A DNA stretch of 64,000 bases from contig JBGSVE010000004.1 of NCBI GenBank assembly GCA_041753075.1, positions 7,161-71,160 of the forward strand. Reading direction: 5' to 3'. Positions 1 to 10,484 of this stretch are shown in pieces; position 1 is the stretch's first letter, and each line of letters opens with the position of its first letter. A program made the position numbers and the translations under genes. Source of the stretch: UBA6163 sp041753075. Lineage in GTDB: Bacteria; Planctomycetota; Planctomycetia; Pirellulales; Pirellulaceae. The notes beneath the pieces are model-generated. The model made no database searches, had not been told where the DNA came from, and saw only the letters and a program-made list of their open reading frames with translations.

Positions 1-2
1 CG

Positions 3-1376
3 TTGCCGCTTTACATGAATTTTGCCTGCGTGTTCGCCACTTGGTTTGGCGCCGAAACGGTCTTGTCGGTATCCGCGACCTTCGCCCAAGAGGGGCTTGT
101 CGGCGTCTCCGGGGATCCGATTGGCGCGTCGATGTGCCTGATTCTGGTCGCCGTGTTTTTCGCCCGTGCGTTCTACCGCATGGACTTGCTGACGATTGGT
201 GACTTTTACCGCAAACGCTACGGCAAGACGGTCGAAGTCTTCACCGCCTCCGTCATCACAATCTCGTACCTGGGCTGGACATCGGCCCAAATGACGGCGC
301 TGGGTTTGGTGTTGCACGTCTTGGCCGACGGCACGCTTGGTCCCGACAGTCTGCCGCTTAACTACGCAATCGTGATCGGTGCGGTGATCGTGTTGATTTA
401 CACGGTGTTCGGCGGCATGTGGTCGGTGGCGCTGACCGACTTGATCCAAACCGCCGTGATCATTGTCGGTCTGTTTGTGATTGCGATGTTGTTGGCCGAT
501 CGTGCTGGTGGTGTCAGTGTCGTTGTCGAGCACGCGCGTGATGCCGGCAAGTTGCAATTGTTCCCCAGTGGCGGAGCGCGCCAGTGGTTCGTTTACATCA
601 CGGCGTTCTTGACGTTGGGTCTGGGCTCGATCCCTCAGCAGGACGTATTCCAACGAGTGACCAGCGCCAAGGACGAGAAGACCGCGGTTCGCGGCACACT
701 GTTGGGCGGCATGTTCTACTTTGCGTTTGCGTTCGTGCCGATCTTCATTGCCTATAGCGCCGTGGTGATCGATCCCAGCTTCACGGAGTTATTCGCCAGC
801 GACGACGAACGCTTGAGCCAACGGATTTTGCCCGATTTGATTTTGCAGAAGACACCGTTTTGGGCCCAGGCCGTGTTCTTCGGTGCGTTGTTGTCGGCAA
901 TTTTGTCGACGGCCAGCGGCACGTTGCTCGCACCGTCGAGTTTGTTCACTGAAAACGCATTGCGCCCATTTTTGCCCGACCTTAGCGACACGGCAATGTT
1001 GCGAACGTTGCGTGTGGTGCTGGTGGTCTTCGCCCTGGCGGCAACAGCGAACGCAGTGAACTCAACCGACACGATGTACCAAATGGTCGAGAATGCGTAC
1101 ACGGTCACACTGGTCGGTGCGCTCGCGCCGTTGGTGATGGGTATCTATTGGAAGCGCGCCACGACGCAAGGTGCGATGGTGTCGATTGCGTTTGGCATCG
1201 CAACGTGGCTTGGCGGCGGGTTTTTAATGGGAGATGACCCCGTTGTGCCGCCACAACTTTATGGATTGGTTGCCAGCCTGGTCGGCATGGTGATCGGATC
1301 GTTGATGCCGCAGTTCATCAGCACCCTGCCGCCGATCGATATCAGCAAGCCGCTGCCAAGCGAAGAAAAATTGTAG
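3..1376 (+). CDS. Sodium:solute symporter family protein (5' end outside window)
   Basis: This is an inner-membrane secondary transporter of the SSS family, which couples uptake of a small solute to sodium. The frame is open to the window edge. The first residues, FATWFGAETVLS, match a segment that in family members lies about 45 residues from the N-terminus, so the true start is upstream of the window. About ten further hydrophobic segments follow. The family-typical stretch GLGSIPQQDVFQRVTSAKDE lies in the middle and the YRMDLLTIGDFYRKRYG stretch near residue 65. The substrate cannot be told from sequence. The gene converges on the ABC ATPase gene downstream, and two palindromic repeats fill the gap between them. 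Confidence 0.88.
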   Translation: MPLYMNFACVFATWFGAETVLSVSATFAQEGLVGVSGDPIGASMCLILVAVFFARAFYRMDLLTIGDFYRKRYGKTVEVFTASVITISYLGWTSAQMTALGLVLHVLADGTLGPDSLPLNYAIVIGAVIVLIYTVFGGMWSVALTDLIQTAVIIVGLFVIAMLLADRAGGVSVVVEHARDAGKLQLFPSGGARQWFVYITAFLTLGLGSIPQQDVFQRVTSAKDEKTAVRGTLLGGMFYFAFAFVPIFIAYSAVVIDPSFTELFASDDERLSQRILPDLILQKTPFWAQAVFFGALLSAILSTASGTLLAPSSLFTENALRPFLPDLSDTAMLRTLRVVLVVFALAATANAVNSTDTMYQMVENAYTVTLVGALAPLVMGIYWKRATTQGAMVSIAFGIATWLGGGFLMGDDPVVPPQLYGLVASLVGMVIGSLMPQFISTLPPIDISKPLPSEEKL

Positions 1377-1398
1377 AACAATTGTGTCAATTGTTTTT
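1377..1398 (+). repeat. Palindromic repeat of the GTAGAAC family, copy 1 (possible terminator)
   Basis: Arms 1377-1384 (aacaattg) and 1388-1395 (caattgtt) are perfectly complementary around a 3-nt loop and are followed by T residues. It starts at the symporter stop codon. It shares the gtagaacaattgt core with the copy at 4551-4574. The stem is AT-rich, so it would be only a weak terminator. Confidence 0.55.
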
Positions 1399-1425
1399 GG
1401 CCGGCCTTGCCGCGAGGTGCGCACT

Positions 1426-1450
1426 GAACGATTGGGGACCATCGTTCTAC
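1426..1450 (-). repeat. Palindromic repeat of the GTAGAAC family, copy 2
   Basis: Arms gaacgat (1426-1432) and atcgttc (1441-1447) flank an 8-nt loop. Read on the minus strand it begins gtagaacgatggtcccc, closely related to the copies at 1374-1398, 4551-4574 and 18358-18384. It overlaps the stop codon of the ABC ATPase gene. Confidence 0.5.
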
Positions 1451-2184
1451 AATCGTCCACGATCGAGTAACTCGACAAACATTTCGACCAAATGCTCGTG
1501 ACCAGTTTGGGCGCGCAATTGATCCAGCGTGCCTTCGTATTGCAGCGATCCCTCATACAACAAACCAAACCGATCACACAACCGTTCGGCTTCGTCCAAT
1601 CCATGCGTGCAAATCACGACGGCTTTGCCCAGCGTGCGCAGGTGCTGGATGTATTGAAAGATCGCTTGACAGCCAACGACATCGAGCCCGCGAGTCGGTT
1701 CGTCCAACAACATCACCGGCGGATCGTGTATCAATCCTCGAACTAACGTCACGCGTTGTCGTTGGCCCGTCGACAGCGCACCGGCGCGGCGATCTAGCAA
1801 TTGGCGAATGTCGAGCAAATCGGCCAAGTGTTCCAGTCTCTCCGCCGCCACGTCGGGATCGGTCGCGTACAGGTCGGCGAAATACAACAACATCTCGCGA
1901 ACCGTCAACCATGAATACACTCCGTCATTGGCAGAGACAAAACCGAGATTCGCCTTGACCGCGTTGGCATCGACATCGGTACGTGCCCCGTTGACCTCGG
2001 CATAACCGCTGTCCGGTTCCAATAAGCCAAGAATCATTCGCAGCGTCGTCGTCTTGCCGGCTCCGTTGGGGCCCATCAAACCGTAGACCTCGCCCTGGCG
2101 AACCGCGAACGAAAGCGAATTGACGGCGCGGACTTCGCCTTTTTCCAAGGCAAAGGTTTTGGTGAATTGATTGACTTCAAGCAT
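1447..2184 (-). CDS. ABC transporter ATP-binding protein (NatA-like)
   Basis: A 245-residue ABC ATPase that would power an exporter in the cytoplasmic membrane. Walker A GPNGAGKTT lies near residue 40, the signature LSTGQRQR near 140, and Walker B VMLLDEPTRGLD follows, then the H-loop ICTHG. The family resemblance is to NatA/CcmA-type ATPases of ABC-2 exporters. The longest frame opens at 2220, but the ATG at 2184 gives the usual N-terminus MLEVNQFTKTF, so that start is used. No permease gene is adjacent: the neighbours are a symporter (convergent) and a TPR protein. Whether it works with the ABC-2 permeases at the other end of the window is unknown. Confidence 0.88.
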   Translation of the reverse strand: MLEVNQFTKTFALEKGEVRAVNSLSFAVRQGEVYGLMGPNGAGKTTTLRMILGLLEPDSGYAEVNGARTDVDANAVKANLGFVSANDGVYSWLTVREMLLYFADLYATDPDVAAERLEHLADLLDIRQLLDRRAGALSTGQRQRVTLVRGLIHDPPVMLLDEPTRGLDVVGCQAIFQYIQHLRTLGKAVVICTHGLDEAERLCDRFGLLYEGSLQYEGTLDQLRAQTGHEHLVEMFVELLDRGRL

Positions 2185-2240
2185 GGGACTCAATTGAACG
2201 CACCACCGCCACGCCGACAAGTCGCCTCGCGTGCGGCCAA

Positions 2241-4598
2241 CTACTTTGCCGCGGATTCATACAGCGATTTGACCTGCGGGTCGGTCGGCGGCTGGGTCAG
2301 CAGCACGTACTGGGCGAGCTGTCTCGCTGCTGCGGCGTCTCCGCTTTTTCGCATCGCGGCGATCATTGCCAATTTGGCTTGGTGCCAGGCTGGACCGCCC
2401 TGTGGCAACTGGGCCGTAAGCGATTGCCAGGCTTTCAATCCGGCGGCCTGCGCTGCGGTATCGTTGGCATCGGCCAAGGCGGCCGCCAGCGACATTGACG
2501 TCGGCAAATTGCCCGGTTCGCGGGCACGAATCTGGTCCGCAAGTTCGCTTGCGCGCTGCCATTGGCCGGACCAACCAAACGCCAGAACGGTGGGCAATGA
2601 CGGCTGCTCGACGGTCAATTGCATGATCGCCTTGGCAATCGTTGGCCGTAGTCGTGTCGATTGATTCCCATCGGTCATCAAGCGAAACGCGATCGCGCTC
2701 CGCAAGCTCGCATCCTGCGCCGCAACGAGATCCGATGGAAGCTCCGGTGCAGCGCCTTGTCGCACACTAAGCACGCTCTTGGCAAACGGTTCCGTAATGT
2801 TCTCCGCATCGAGTCCGTGAATCGCACCCGGCGGTCCAAACATTGCTTGCAATCGTGCTGCTTGGCTGCGGCGAGCCGGTGACGGATTGTCCAAGCCTAG
2901 CAAGCCAATCGCTTCATCGAGTGTACCGTCGCGTTTCCCAAGCGGAACACTCACAATCGCCTGCAGCCACAAGTCACCGGCATGGACGATTCCTGGCTCG
3001 TCGAGCTCGACTCCTGAATCCACGGAAGGCAGCGCTGCCCTGGCGGCGGCCAGGGAATCGCCTTTGGATTGATGCAGCCGTACCAACCAATCAATCGTCG
3101 TCGCGATCGAGCCCGCGTTCGGCCACGTGCGGATCGATTCTTCAAGTTGCTCAGCCACCGCATCGACCGACGCAATGTCGGCCAGCAGTACGGATGATTG
3201 TAAATGCAAATCCGCGGCGCCGTTGTGCTGGTAATGTTGCAGGGAAATCTCGCGCAACAAGTCCGCCGCCCCGCGTTGGTCTTTGGCCACACGGCAGGCT
3301 GCGGCTGCGGAGGTTGCCAACCGAATCGCGTCGCCGTCATCGGTTGTTGATCGTGCGGCGCTGGATAACCACTCGGCTGCAGCGGCGGGTTTGCCATCGC
3401 GCAATAGTTGCGCCGCTTGGGCCAAGACAATCCGCGCGTCGAGTTGGTCACCTTGGCCGGAAACTCCCGAGCGGAGGACCAGCCGCTCGGCCAATCGGCG
3501 GGCATAATCACCGTGGCGGACGGCAATTTGTTGCAGCGCGTCGCCGATTCGCTTGCGCAGGTTATCCGAATCATCACTCACCGATGTCGCCAACAACCAT
3601 TCCAATTTGGCAAGATCGAAGTCGATCGAATTGGATTCGCCATTGGCTTGATCGAGCCATTGGCCGGCCAGATCGAGAACACCGCGATCGATCGCCAGCC
3701 GCGCGGCCAAGATGATTGTTTTCTCGTCGTTGGCATTGGTTGCGATCAGCGTTTTTATCAATGCGTCTGCTTCGTCGAATTGTCGCAAGCGTCGTCTCGC
3801 TTCGGCGAGCAATCGTGTGGCATCGCGCCGCTCGCCAGCGTCGATGGGCAACGAGTCAATCAAGTCGCCCGCCGCGACGGCGGCCTCGTTCGCCGCAGCA
3901 ACCTCATCCACCGTGCCGGGCTCGAACAATTCGCCGCGCAACATCAACGTTTCAATTCGACGCATCGTGATTTCGCGAACCAGTGCATTCAGATCGTTCG
4001 CAAGATCCGAATCACGATGCTGGTTCTCTTGAACAACTGCGGCATCGCTAGTTGATTTGATCCGCTCGCCCAGCGCAACGTGCAAACGCACAATCTGTTT
4101 AAGTGCTTCATCGCGGGCTGGGTCTCCCAGCGGTTTGAGAATTGCCGACATCACGTCGCGGCGAGCTCGTGCGAGACTCGCGAGCGTGCGCTGGTACTCG
4201 ATCCAAGGCGCTCGCGGATGATCGGGATGCGCCGCGTTCCATTGGTCGAGCATCGCGATCGCTTCGCCGAGATGCACCGGCGATTTGTCTGGCGCGTCGC
4301 GAAGCATTTCGACGATGCAAGTTTGTGCCGCATATAATGTCCAGCGCGCGGCCTCGTCGCTGCCGCTTTTTGCATCCGCCAGATGCCGTTGGCAAATCTG
4401 TTTGGCAATATCGGTCATGCCGCGTGCCAGCAGTGTGTCGATCAGATCGGCTGACGTCGAATCGGTGTTTCGCTGGACCGGCTGGGCGGCTGAGGATGAA
4501 TGCACCGCCAATGCCAACAGCAGCCCCAACCATTGATGAAGTCGCCTCGAGTAGAACAATTGTCGCAATTGTTCAGCCAGCAGTGAGCGGTTTGTCAT
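2241..4598 (-). CDS. Secreted TPR-type helical repeat protein, function unknown
   Basis: A 785-residue protein with a likely signal peptide (hydrophobic core WLGLLLALAVHS, Ala-rich cleavage region near residue 38). Most of the rest is alanine- and leucine-rich helical repeat of TPR character, for example around residues 90-140, 250-330 and the C-terminal 120 residues. It is probably periplasmic. No catalytic motif is visible. Its ATG at 4598 overlaps the TGA of the SUI1 gene upstream as ATGA, which suggests translational coupling and fixes the start. The palindromic repeat at 4551-4574 lies inside the coding sequence, just before the signal-peptide core. Confidence 0.75.
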   Translation of the reverse strand: MTNRSLLAEQLRQLFYSRRLHQWLGLLLALAVHSSSAAQPVQRNTDSTSADLIDTLLARGMTDIAKQICQRHLADAKSGSDEAARWTLYAAQTCIVEMLRDAPDKSPVHLGEAIAMLDQWNAAHPDHPRAPWIEYQRTLASLARARRDVMSAILKPLGDPARDEALKQIVRLHVALGERIKSTSDAAVVQENQHRDSDLANDLNALVREITMRRIETLMLRGELFEPGTVDEVAAANEAAVAAGDLIDSLPIDAGERRDATRLLAEARRRLRQFDEADALIKTLIATNANDEKTIILAARLAIDRGVLDLAGQWLDQANGESNSIDFDLAKLEWLLATSVSDDSDNLRKRIGDALQQIAVRHGDYARRLAERLVLRSGVSGQGDQLDARIVLAQAAQLLRDGKPAAAAEWLSSAARSTTDDGDAIRLATSAAAACRVAKDQRGAADLLREISLQHYQHNGAADLHLQSSVLLADIASVDAVAEQLEESIRTWPNAGSIATTIDWLVRLHQSKGDSLAAARAALPSVDSGVELDEPGIVHAGDLWLQAIVSVPLGKRDGTLDEAIGLLGLDNPSPARRSQAARLQAMFGPPGAIHGLDAENITEPFAKSVLSVRQGAAPELPSDLVAAQDASLRSAIAFRLMTDGNQSTRLRPTIAKAIMQLTVEQPSLPTVLAFGWSGQWQRASELADQIRAREPGNLPTSMSLAAALADANDTAAQAAGLKAWQSLTAQLPQGGPAWHQAKLAMIAAMRKSGDAAAARQLAQYVLLTQPPTDPQVKSLYESAAK
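4551..4574 (+). repeat. Palindromic repeat of the GTAGAAC family, copy 3, inside a coding start
   Basis: A perfect 9-bp inverted repeat (gaacaattg 4554-4562, caattgttc 4566-4574) around tcg. It shares gtagaacaattgt with copy 1. It encodes residues EQLRQLF near the N-terminus of the TPR protein. Confidence 0.6.
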
Positions 4599-4933
4599 GT
4601 GACGTGGTAGCCAAGTTGCTTGAGCAGTTCGGCGGCGCGAAGACGCTGGTCGCCTTGAATCACAATCATGTCGGCCTCACGCGAGCCACCGGCACCGCAA
4701 TGGTTTTTCAACTGCGTCAATCGCTCAGCTAACGCCGGGTCATCGGCGAAGAATCCGCGAATCGTCGTTACGACGCGACCTCCTTTGCGTTTCTCGATCG
4801 CAATTCGGAGCTTCTGGTCTGCGGGATCTTTGGGGCTTGGAGGCGATGGTGGGCACCGACAATCAGCCTGCAATACGCCACAGCGATCGCAGTGGAAGGA
4901 ATCATCCCATTTTGTACCGGCAAATAGGCCCAT
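4595..4933 (-). CDS. SUI1/eIF1-like translation factor (YciH family)
   Basis: A 112-residue protein of the bacterial SUI1/YciH family, related to eukaryotic initiation factor 1 and thought to affect initiation fidelity at the small ribosomal subunit. The second half carries the SUI1 fold signatures: a basic RKGGRVVTTIRGF stretch, LKNHCGAGGS, and a C-terminal IVIQGDQR...LKQLGY. The N-terminal third has a CDRCG...CRCPP cluster that could bind a metal. The ATG at 4933 (MGLFAGTKWDDSF) is preferred to the upstream frame opening at 4981 because family members begin this way. It is the first gene of a two-gene operon with the TPR protein, overlapping it by 4 nt. Confidence 0.85.
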   Translation of the reverse strand: MGLFAGTKWDDSFHCDRCGVLQADCRCPPSPPSPKDPADQKLRIAIEKRKGGRVVTTIRGFFADDPALAERLTQLKNHCGAGGSREADMIVIQGDQRLRAAELLKQLGYHVT

Positions 4934-5042
4934 CGTCGCCTGCTCAATTGGGTATAATGATTTTCCTGCCCAGCCGCTCACGCCGCTGCCCGACAGCGGC
5001 CAGCGTGTTTCTCCTTAAACATGGAACAACCCACAAAACGCC

Positions 5043-8000
5043 ATGCTTGCTATCGACTTCAACGCTTTTGTTCGTGCCCACGCAATCGTCTCGGCGCTGC
5101 TGCTGGCAATTGTAACGTCTGCGATTGTCGCAGAAACAACGGACGCGGTCGAACCGGCGGGCGATGCCGCCCGTTGGGGCGAGTTGTCGATTCGTTACAA
5201 CCGCGACATTCGCCCAATCTTGGCGGACAATTGTTTTGCGTGCCATGGCCCGGACAGCGCTTCGCGAAAGGCGGAACTGCGGCTCGACGACTTCACCTCC
5301 GCGTCCGAAATGAACGCGATCGTTCCCGGCGACGTCGAGGCAAGTGAGTTGTTGAGGCGAATTCGATTGCCCGAGAGCGACGACTTGGCGATGCCGCCCG
5401 GCTCGGGCCATAAACGTTTAAGCGACGACCAAAAACAAACGCTCGAACGTTGGATTGCACAGGGAGCAAAGTACGAGCCACATTGGTCATTGATCGCGCC
5501 CACTAAGCCCGCGATCCCGTCGGTAGTCAACGAAGCCTGGGTCCGCAACCCGATCGATGCGTTTGTGCTCGCGAAGCTCGATGCGGTCGGTTTGCCACCG
5601 GCACCCGAAGCCGACCGGCGCACGATCGCGCGGCGGTTGTCGTTGGATCTGGTCGGTTTGCCGCCAACGCCTCAGACCGTCGAGGAGTTCGCGGGCGATC
5701 CTTCGCCGGATTATTACGAACGGTATGTCGATGCATTGCTGAAGTCGGCGCGGTATGGCGAACATCGCGGACGCTATTGGCTCGACTATGCTCGATACGC
5801 CGATACACATGGCATTCACTTTGATAACTTTCGCGAAATGTGGTCCTATCGCGATTGGGTGATCGATGCCTTCAATCGCAACTTGCCGTTCGACCAATTC
5901 ACGATTCAGCAATTGGCCGGTGACCTCTTGCCGTCACCGACACTCGATCAATTGATCGCCAGCGGGTTCAATCGTTGCAACATCACGACGAACGAAGGTG
6001 GCATCATCGATGAAGAATACAAGGTGCTTTACGCGCGTGATCGAACCGAGACGACCAGTACGGTTTGGATGGCGCTAACGACGGGATGTGCGGTTTGTCA
6101 CGACCACAAATTTGACCCAGTCTCGCAACGCGACTTCTACGCGTTGTCGGCGTTCTTCAACAACACGACCCAGGCAGTGCGCGACGGCAACATTGCCAAC
6201 ACACCGCCGATTGTCGATGTTCCGCTACTTGAAGAACGGGCGCGATATGGTGAACTTAATGCGTTGATCGCCGACACCAAATCGGACAGTGAATCGGCGC
6301 GCGCCGCAGCGCGAAAGCAGTTCGATGCCGGTGACAAGCCAATGGATGCTCGCGCAGTCGCAAATAAGATCACGACCGAGCGACTGCGGTTCCATGCGTT
6401 GCTCAACGAGGGCAGCGGATCGGGCGTGGCGTCAGTCGTCGATGGCAACCTCCGCTTGAACATGGGTTCGCAATCATTAGTGTGGGCCGAGGGTCACGTT
6501 GCCCCGGGGTCGCTAGTAGTCAACGACAAGTCGAGCGTCGAAGTGGGTGACGTTGTTGGGAATCTTGAATTCGACAAGCCATTTTCGTATGGTGCCTGGA
6601 TCTATCTGAACAATGCCAATCCGACGGGTGCCGTGATTGCGCGAATGGACGAAGCGAACGAGCATCGCGGGTTCGATTTGTGGCTTGAAGGTGCCCGCAT
6701 CGGTGCGCATCTCGTTCACAAATGGCCGGAAAATTCGGTCAAAGTGGTGACCAAGGAGGCGCTACCCAAAGACCAGTGGCATCACGTTTTCGTGACCTAC
6801 GACGGCAAGGGCAAAGCGGCAGGTCTGCAAATCTATGTCAACGGAAAAGTGCGTACCGACCGCATCGCCGAGAAGAACAAATTGACCGCCAGCATTCGCA
6901 CCGATGTTCCGTTTCGCATCGGCGGACGCAGCGCCGGCAACCTGCCGCAAGGCGTTCGCGTTAACGATGTGCGCGTCTACGACCGCAAGCTTACCGACCC
7001 CGATGTCGCGGAAATCGCAATCAACACGCGAGTCAGCTACGTTGCCCAACAGCCATCCGACAATCGCAATCCAGAGGATGCTGACGAATTGTTTGCCTAT
7101 TGGCTGAAAGAATCTTCGCCTGATTACGCCGCAGCGTTGGCCAAAGTCACGGCCCTCGAAGATGAAAAAGAGGCTATTCGCAAACGTGGCACCGTGGCCC
7201 ACGTGATGAACGAACGCGCCGAACCCGCCGTAGCGTTTGTGCTCGAGCGTGGCGAGTATGACCAACAACGAGATGAAGTCGCCGCTGCGGTTCCGGGTGT
7301 GTTGCCGCCGATGGCCGCCGACTTGCCGGCCAATCGTCTCGGCTTGGCCAAGTGGCTCGTTGCACCGGAGCATCCGCTGATGGCGCGAGTGACGGTCAAT
7401 CGCGTTTGGCAAGAAGTTTTTGGCACCGGTTTGGTGGCGACGACCGGCGACTTCGGCGTCACCGGCGAATTGCCAAGCCACCCCGAACTGCTCGATTGGT
7501 TGGCCGTCGACTTGCGCGAAAACGGTTGGGACATGAAGCGTTTGTATCGGCTGATTTTGACCAGTTCGACCTATCGCCAATCCGCCGCAACCACGGCGGA
7601 GAAGATTGACATCGACGCGGCAAATCGATTCTTGTCACGCGGCCCACGGTTCCGCTTGGACGCCGAAATGATTCGCGATTACGCGCTCCAGGTCAGCGGT
7701 TTGTTATCGACAAAGATCGGCGGTGCGAGCGTCAAGCCGTATCAACCCGAAGGGGTTTGGGAAGCGGTCGCCATGACGCCCAGCAATACGCGAATTTATA
7801 AACAAGACGATGGCGAAGCACTGTATCGCCGCAGCATGTATACGTTTTGGAAGCGCAGTGCTCCGCCAGCATCGATGGATGTATTCAACGCGCCAAGTCG
7901 CGAAGTATGCAACGTCCGCCGCGAACGCACCAACACACCGCTGCAGGCGCTGGCGGCGCTGAACGATCCACAATTGATCGAAGCGGCGCGTCACTTGGCC

Positions 8001-8276
8001 GCCAAATCAATGCGTCAATCGAGCGAGACCGACGTGCGAATCGAGTACCTGGCGAGCCAGGTTTTGTTGCGGCCACTAAGCGACGACGAACGCAAGATCG
8101 TGGCGGATTCGCTAGCGGCGCTGGCGGACTATTACGAAACGAATCCTGAGGACGCGGCAAAGCTAGTGGCGACTGGCGAGTCCACTGTGCCAAGCGATTT
8201 GGCCGCAACCCAGTTGGCGGCGCTGACGATGCTGGCCAATCAATTGCTTAATGTCGACGAAGCTCTCAACAAATAG
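5043..8276 (+). CDS. Planctomycete cytochrome/DUF1549/LamG/DUF1553 protein
   Basis: A 1077-residue exported protein of a family greatly expanded in planctomycetes. Visible in order: a hydrophobic N-terminal export signal (residues ~12-30), a PSCyt1 cytochrome-like domain with CFACH at about residue 63, a DUF1549 (PSCyt2) region including CAVCHDHKFDP near 348, a LamG-like beta-sandwich around 470-660, and a DUF1553 (PSD1) domain from about 760 to the end. Both CxxCH motifs could bind heme c covalently. The biochemical role is unproven. These genes usually sit beside DUF1501 genes, as here, where the next gene starts within 10 nt, implying an operon and a shared role. Confidence 0.93.
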   Translation: MLAIDFNAFVRAHAIVSALLLAIVTSAIVAETTDAVEPAGDAARWGELSIRYNRDIRPILADNCFACHGPDSASRKAELRLDDFTSASEMNAIVPGDVEASELLRRIRLPESDDLAMPPGSGHKRLSDDQKQTLERWIAQGAKYEPHWSLIAPTKPAIPSVVNEAWVRNPIDAFVLAKLDAVGLPPAPEADRRTIARRLSLDLVGLPPTPQTVEEFAGDPSPDYYERYVDALLKSARYGEHRGRYWLDYARYADTHGIHFDNFREMWSYRDWVIDAFNRNLPFDQFTIQQLAGDLLPSPTLDQLIASGFNRCNITTNEGGIIDEEYKVLYARDRTETTSTVWMALTTGCAVCHDHKFDPVSQRDFYALSAFFNNTTQAVRDGNIANTPPIVDVPLLEERARYGELNALIADTKSDSESARAAARKQFDAGDKPMDARAVANKITTERLRFHALLNEGSGSGVASVVDGNLRLNMGSQSLVWAEGHVAPGSLVVNDKSSVEVGDVVGNLEFDKPFSYGAWIYLNNANPTGAVIARMDEANEHRGFDLWLEGARIGAHLVHKWPENSVKVVTKEALPKDQWHHVFVTYDGKGKAAGLQIYVNGKVRTDRIAEKNKLTASIRTDVPFRIGGRSAGNLPQGVRVNDVRVYDRKLTDPDVAEIAINTRVSYVAQQPSDNRNPEDADELFAYWLKESSPDYAAALAKVTALEDEKEAIRKRGTVAHVMNERAEPAVAFVLERGEYDQQRDEVAAAVPGVLPPMAADLPANRLGLAKWLVAPEHPLMARVTVNRVWQEVFGTGLVATTGDFGVTGELPSHPELLDWLAVDLRENGWDMKRLYRLILTSSTYRQSAATTAEKIDIDAANRFLSRGPRFRLDAEMIRDYALQVSGLLSTKIGGASVKPYQPEGVWEAVAMTPSNTRIYKQDDGEALYRRSMYTFWKRSAPPASMDVFNAPSREVCNVRRERTNTPLQALAALNDPQLIEAARHLAAKSMRQSSETDVRIEYLASQVLLRPLSDDERKIVADSLAALADYYETNPEDAAKLVATGESTVPSDLAATQLAALTMLANQLLNVDEALNK

Positions 8277-8285
8277 GTGCAAGCG

Positions 8286-9764
<1,479 letters not shown>

Positions 9765-9777
9765 GCGCGCGCGAAGC

Positions 9778-9798
9778 AGGGCCAGTAAAACCGGCCCT
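9778..9798. terminator. Weak hairpin between convergent genes
   Basis: agggcc (9778-9783) pairs with ggccct (9793-9798). It sits between the stop of the DUF1501 gene and the stop of a minus-strand hypothetical. Only a short T run (9804-9807) follows, so terminator function is plausible but weak. Confidence 0.35.
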
Positions 9799-9825
9799 AA
9801 CGTCTTTTCCAAAACGGCGACAGGA

Positions 9826-10137
9826 TTATGTCAGCCGTTCGACGCTGATGACCGGATTGGCGAACCAAACGCCAATGATCTCGCAACACGGCGGCAGCGC
9901 AATCTGGTCAATGCGGAAGTCGCCGCCGGTAGTAATTGCGGTCGGATCGATGTCGAGGTGGTCGGGCAACAAATCGGCAAAACCCTCGACGCGGAGAGTC
10001 TGGTAATACTGCGTCAAAACCAGTCCTTCACCAAGCACACACGGCTTGACGACTACGGGAATATCGCGGACGACAACCGCCATTGACGACGAACCGGTTG
10101 CGCCATCAGCCTCGGTCGAGGCCAAAGTCTTTGTCAT
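9826..10137 (-). CDS. Small hypothetical protein
   Basis: A 103-residue protein with no family recognised. It starts MTKTLAST and has no signal peptide or membrane segment. The middle is rich in valine and beta-strand-like (VVVRDIPVVVKP), followed by DLLPDHLDIDP and a CC pair near residue 85. The ATG at 10137 is preceded by ggaaa at a suitable distance on the minus strand, which favours it over the longer frame opening at 10194. It converges on the DUF1501 gene. The gene is supported only by its length, start signal and balanced composition. Confidence 0.5.
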   Translation of the reverse strand: MTKTLASTEADGATGSSSMAVVVRDIPVVVKPCVLGEGLVLTQYYQTLRVEGFADLLPDHLDIDPTAITTGGDFRIDQIALPPCCEIIGVWFANPVISVERLT

Positions 10138-10484
10138 TATCGTTTCCGATAGGGGATGTTCATTTTCGAGTTGTCTTTTGGGGAAAAGACGCACGGAAAT
10201 GAAACGGGGTGGGGAGGTTGGGCAGGACGTGCAAGCTCAGCTTTCAATCTCACTCGGCAGGTGTTTGCCAGAGGATGAGAAAAACTGGCCATTTGGCTGG
10301 GGAAACTCACACTAATGCCTTTTCGCTTGGCACCGCCAGTCCAGGCCGCCTTAACATGGATCACGGTGCATGCGTTGCGTAAGTTTAGTCTCCCTTAATC
10401 AAGTGAAGAAGGCAAGAAAGCCATGTTTGCGTGAATTTTTTACGATATTTCGGATTTCGCAAGATGGCAAGTCTGGGAAAGCTG
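10138..10484. other. Gap without a supported gene
   Basis: About 350 bases between two minus-strand genes. Short open frames occur on both strands but none has a convincing start or protein-like composition. No strong hairpin or promoter was recognised. Confidence 0.4.

Noticed and set aside
4953..4958. TATAAT upstream of the DUF1549/DUF1553 gene
   Set aside because: A perfect -10 match, but no -35-like sequence at 16-18 nt, and it overlaps the upstream part of the SUI1 gene region. Not strong enough to list as a promoter.
6762..7580. Long open frame on the minus strand inside the DUF1549/DUF1553 gene
   Set aside because: It is antisense to a well-supported gene. Its composition reflects codon bias of the sense strand and shows no domain.
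10137..10364. 75-codon minus-strand frame upstream of the small hypothetical
   Set aside because: Basic, low-quality composition, no start signal, and it begins inside a region with no other support.
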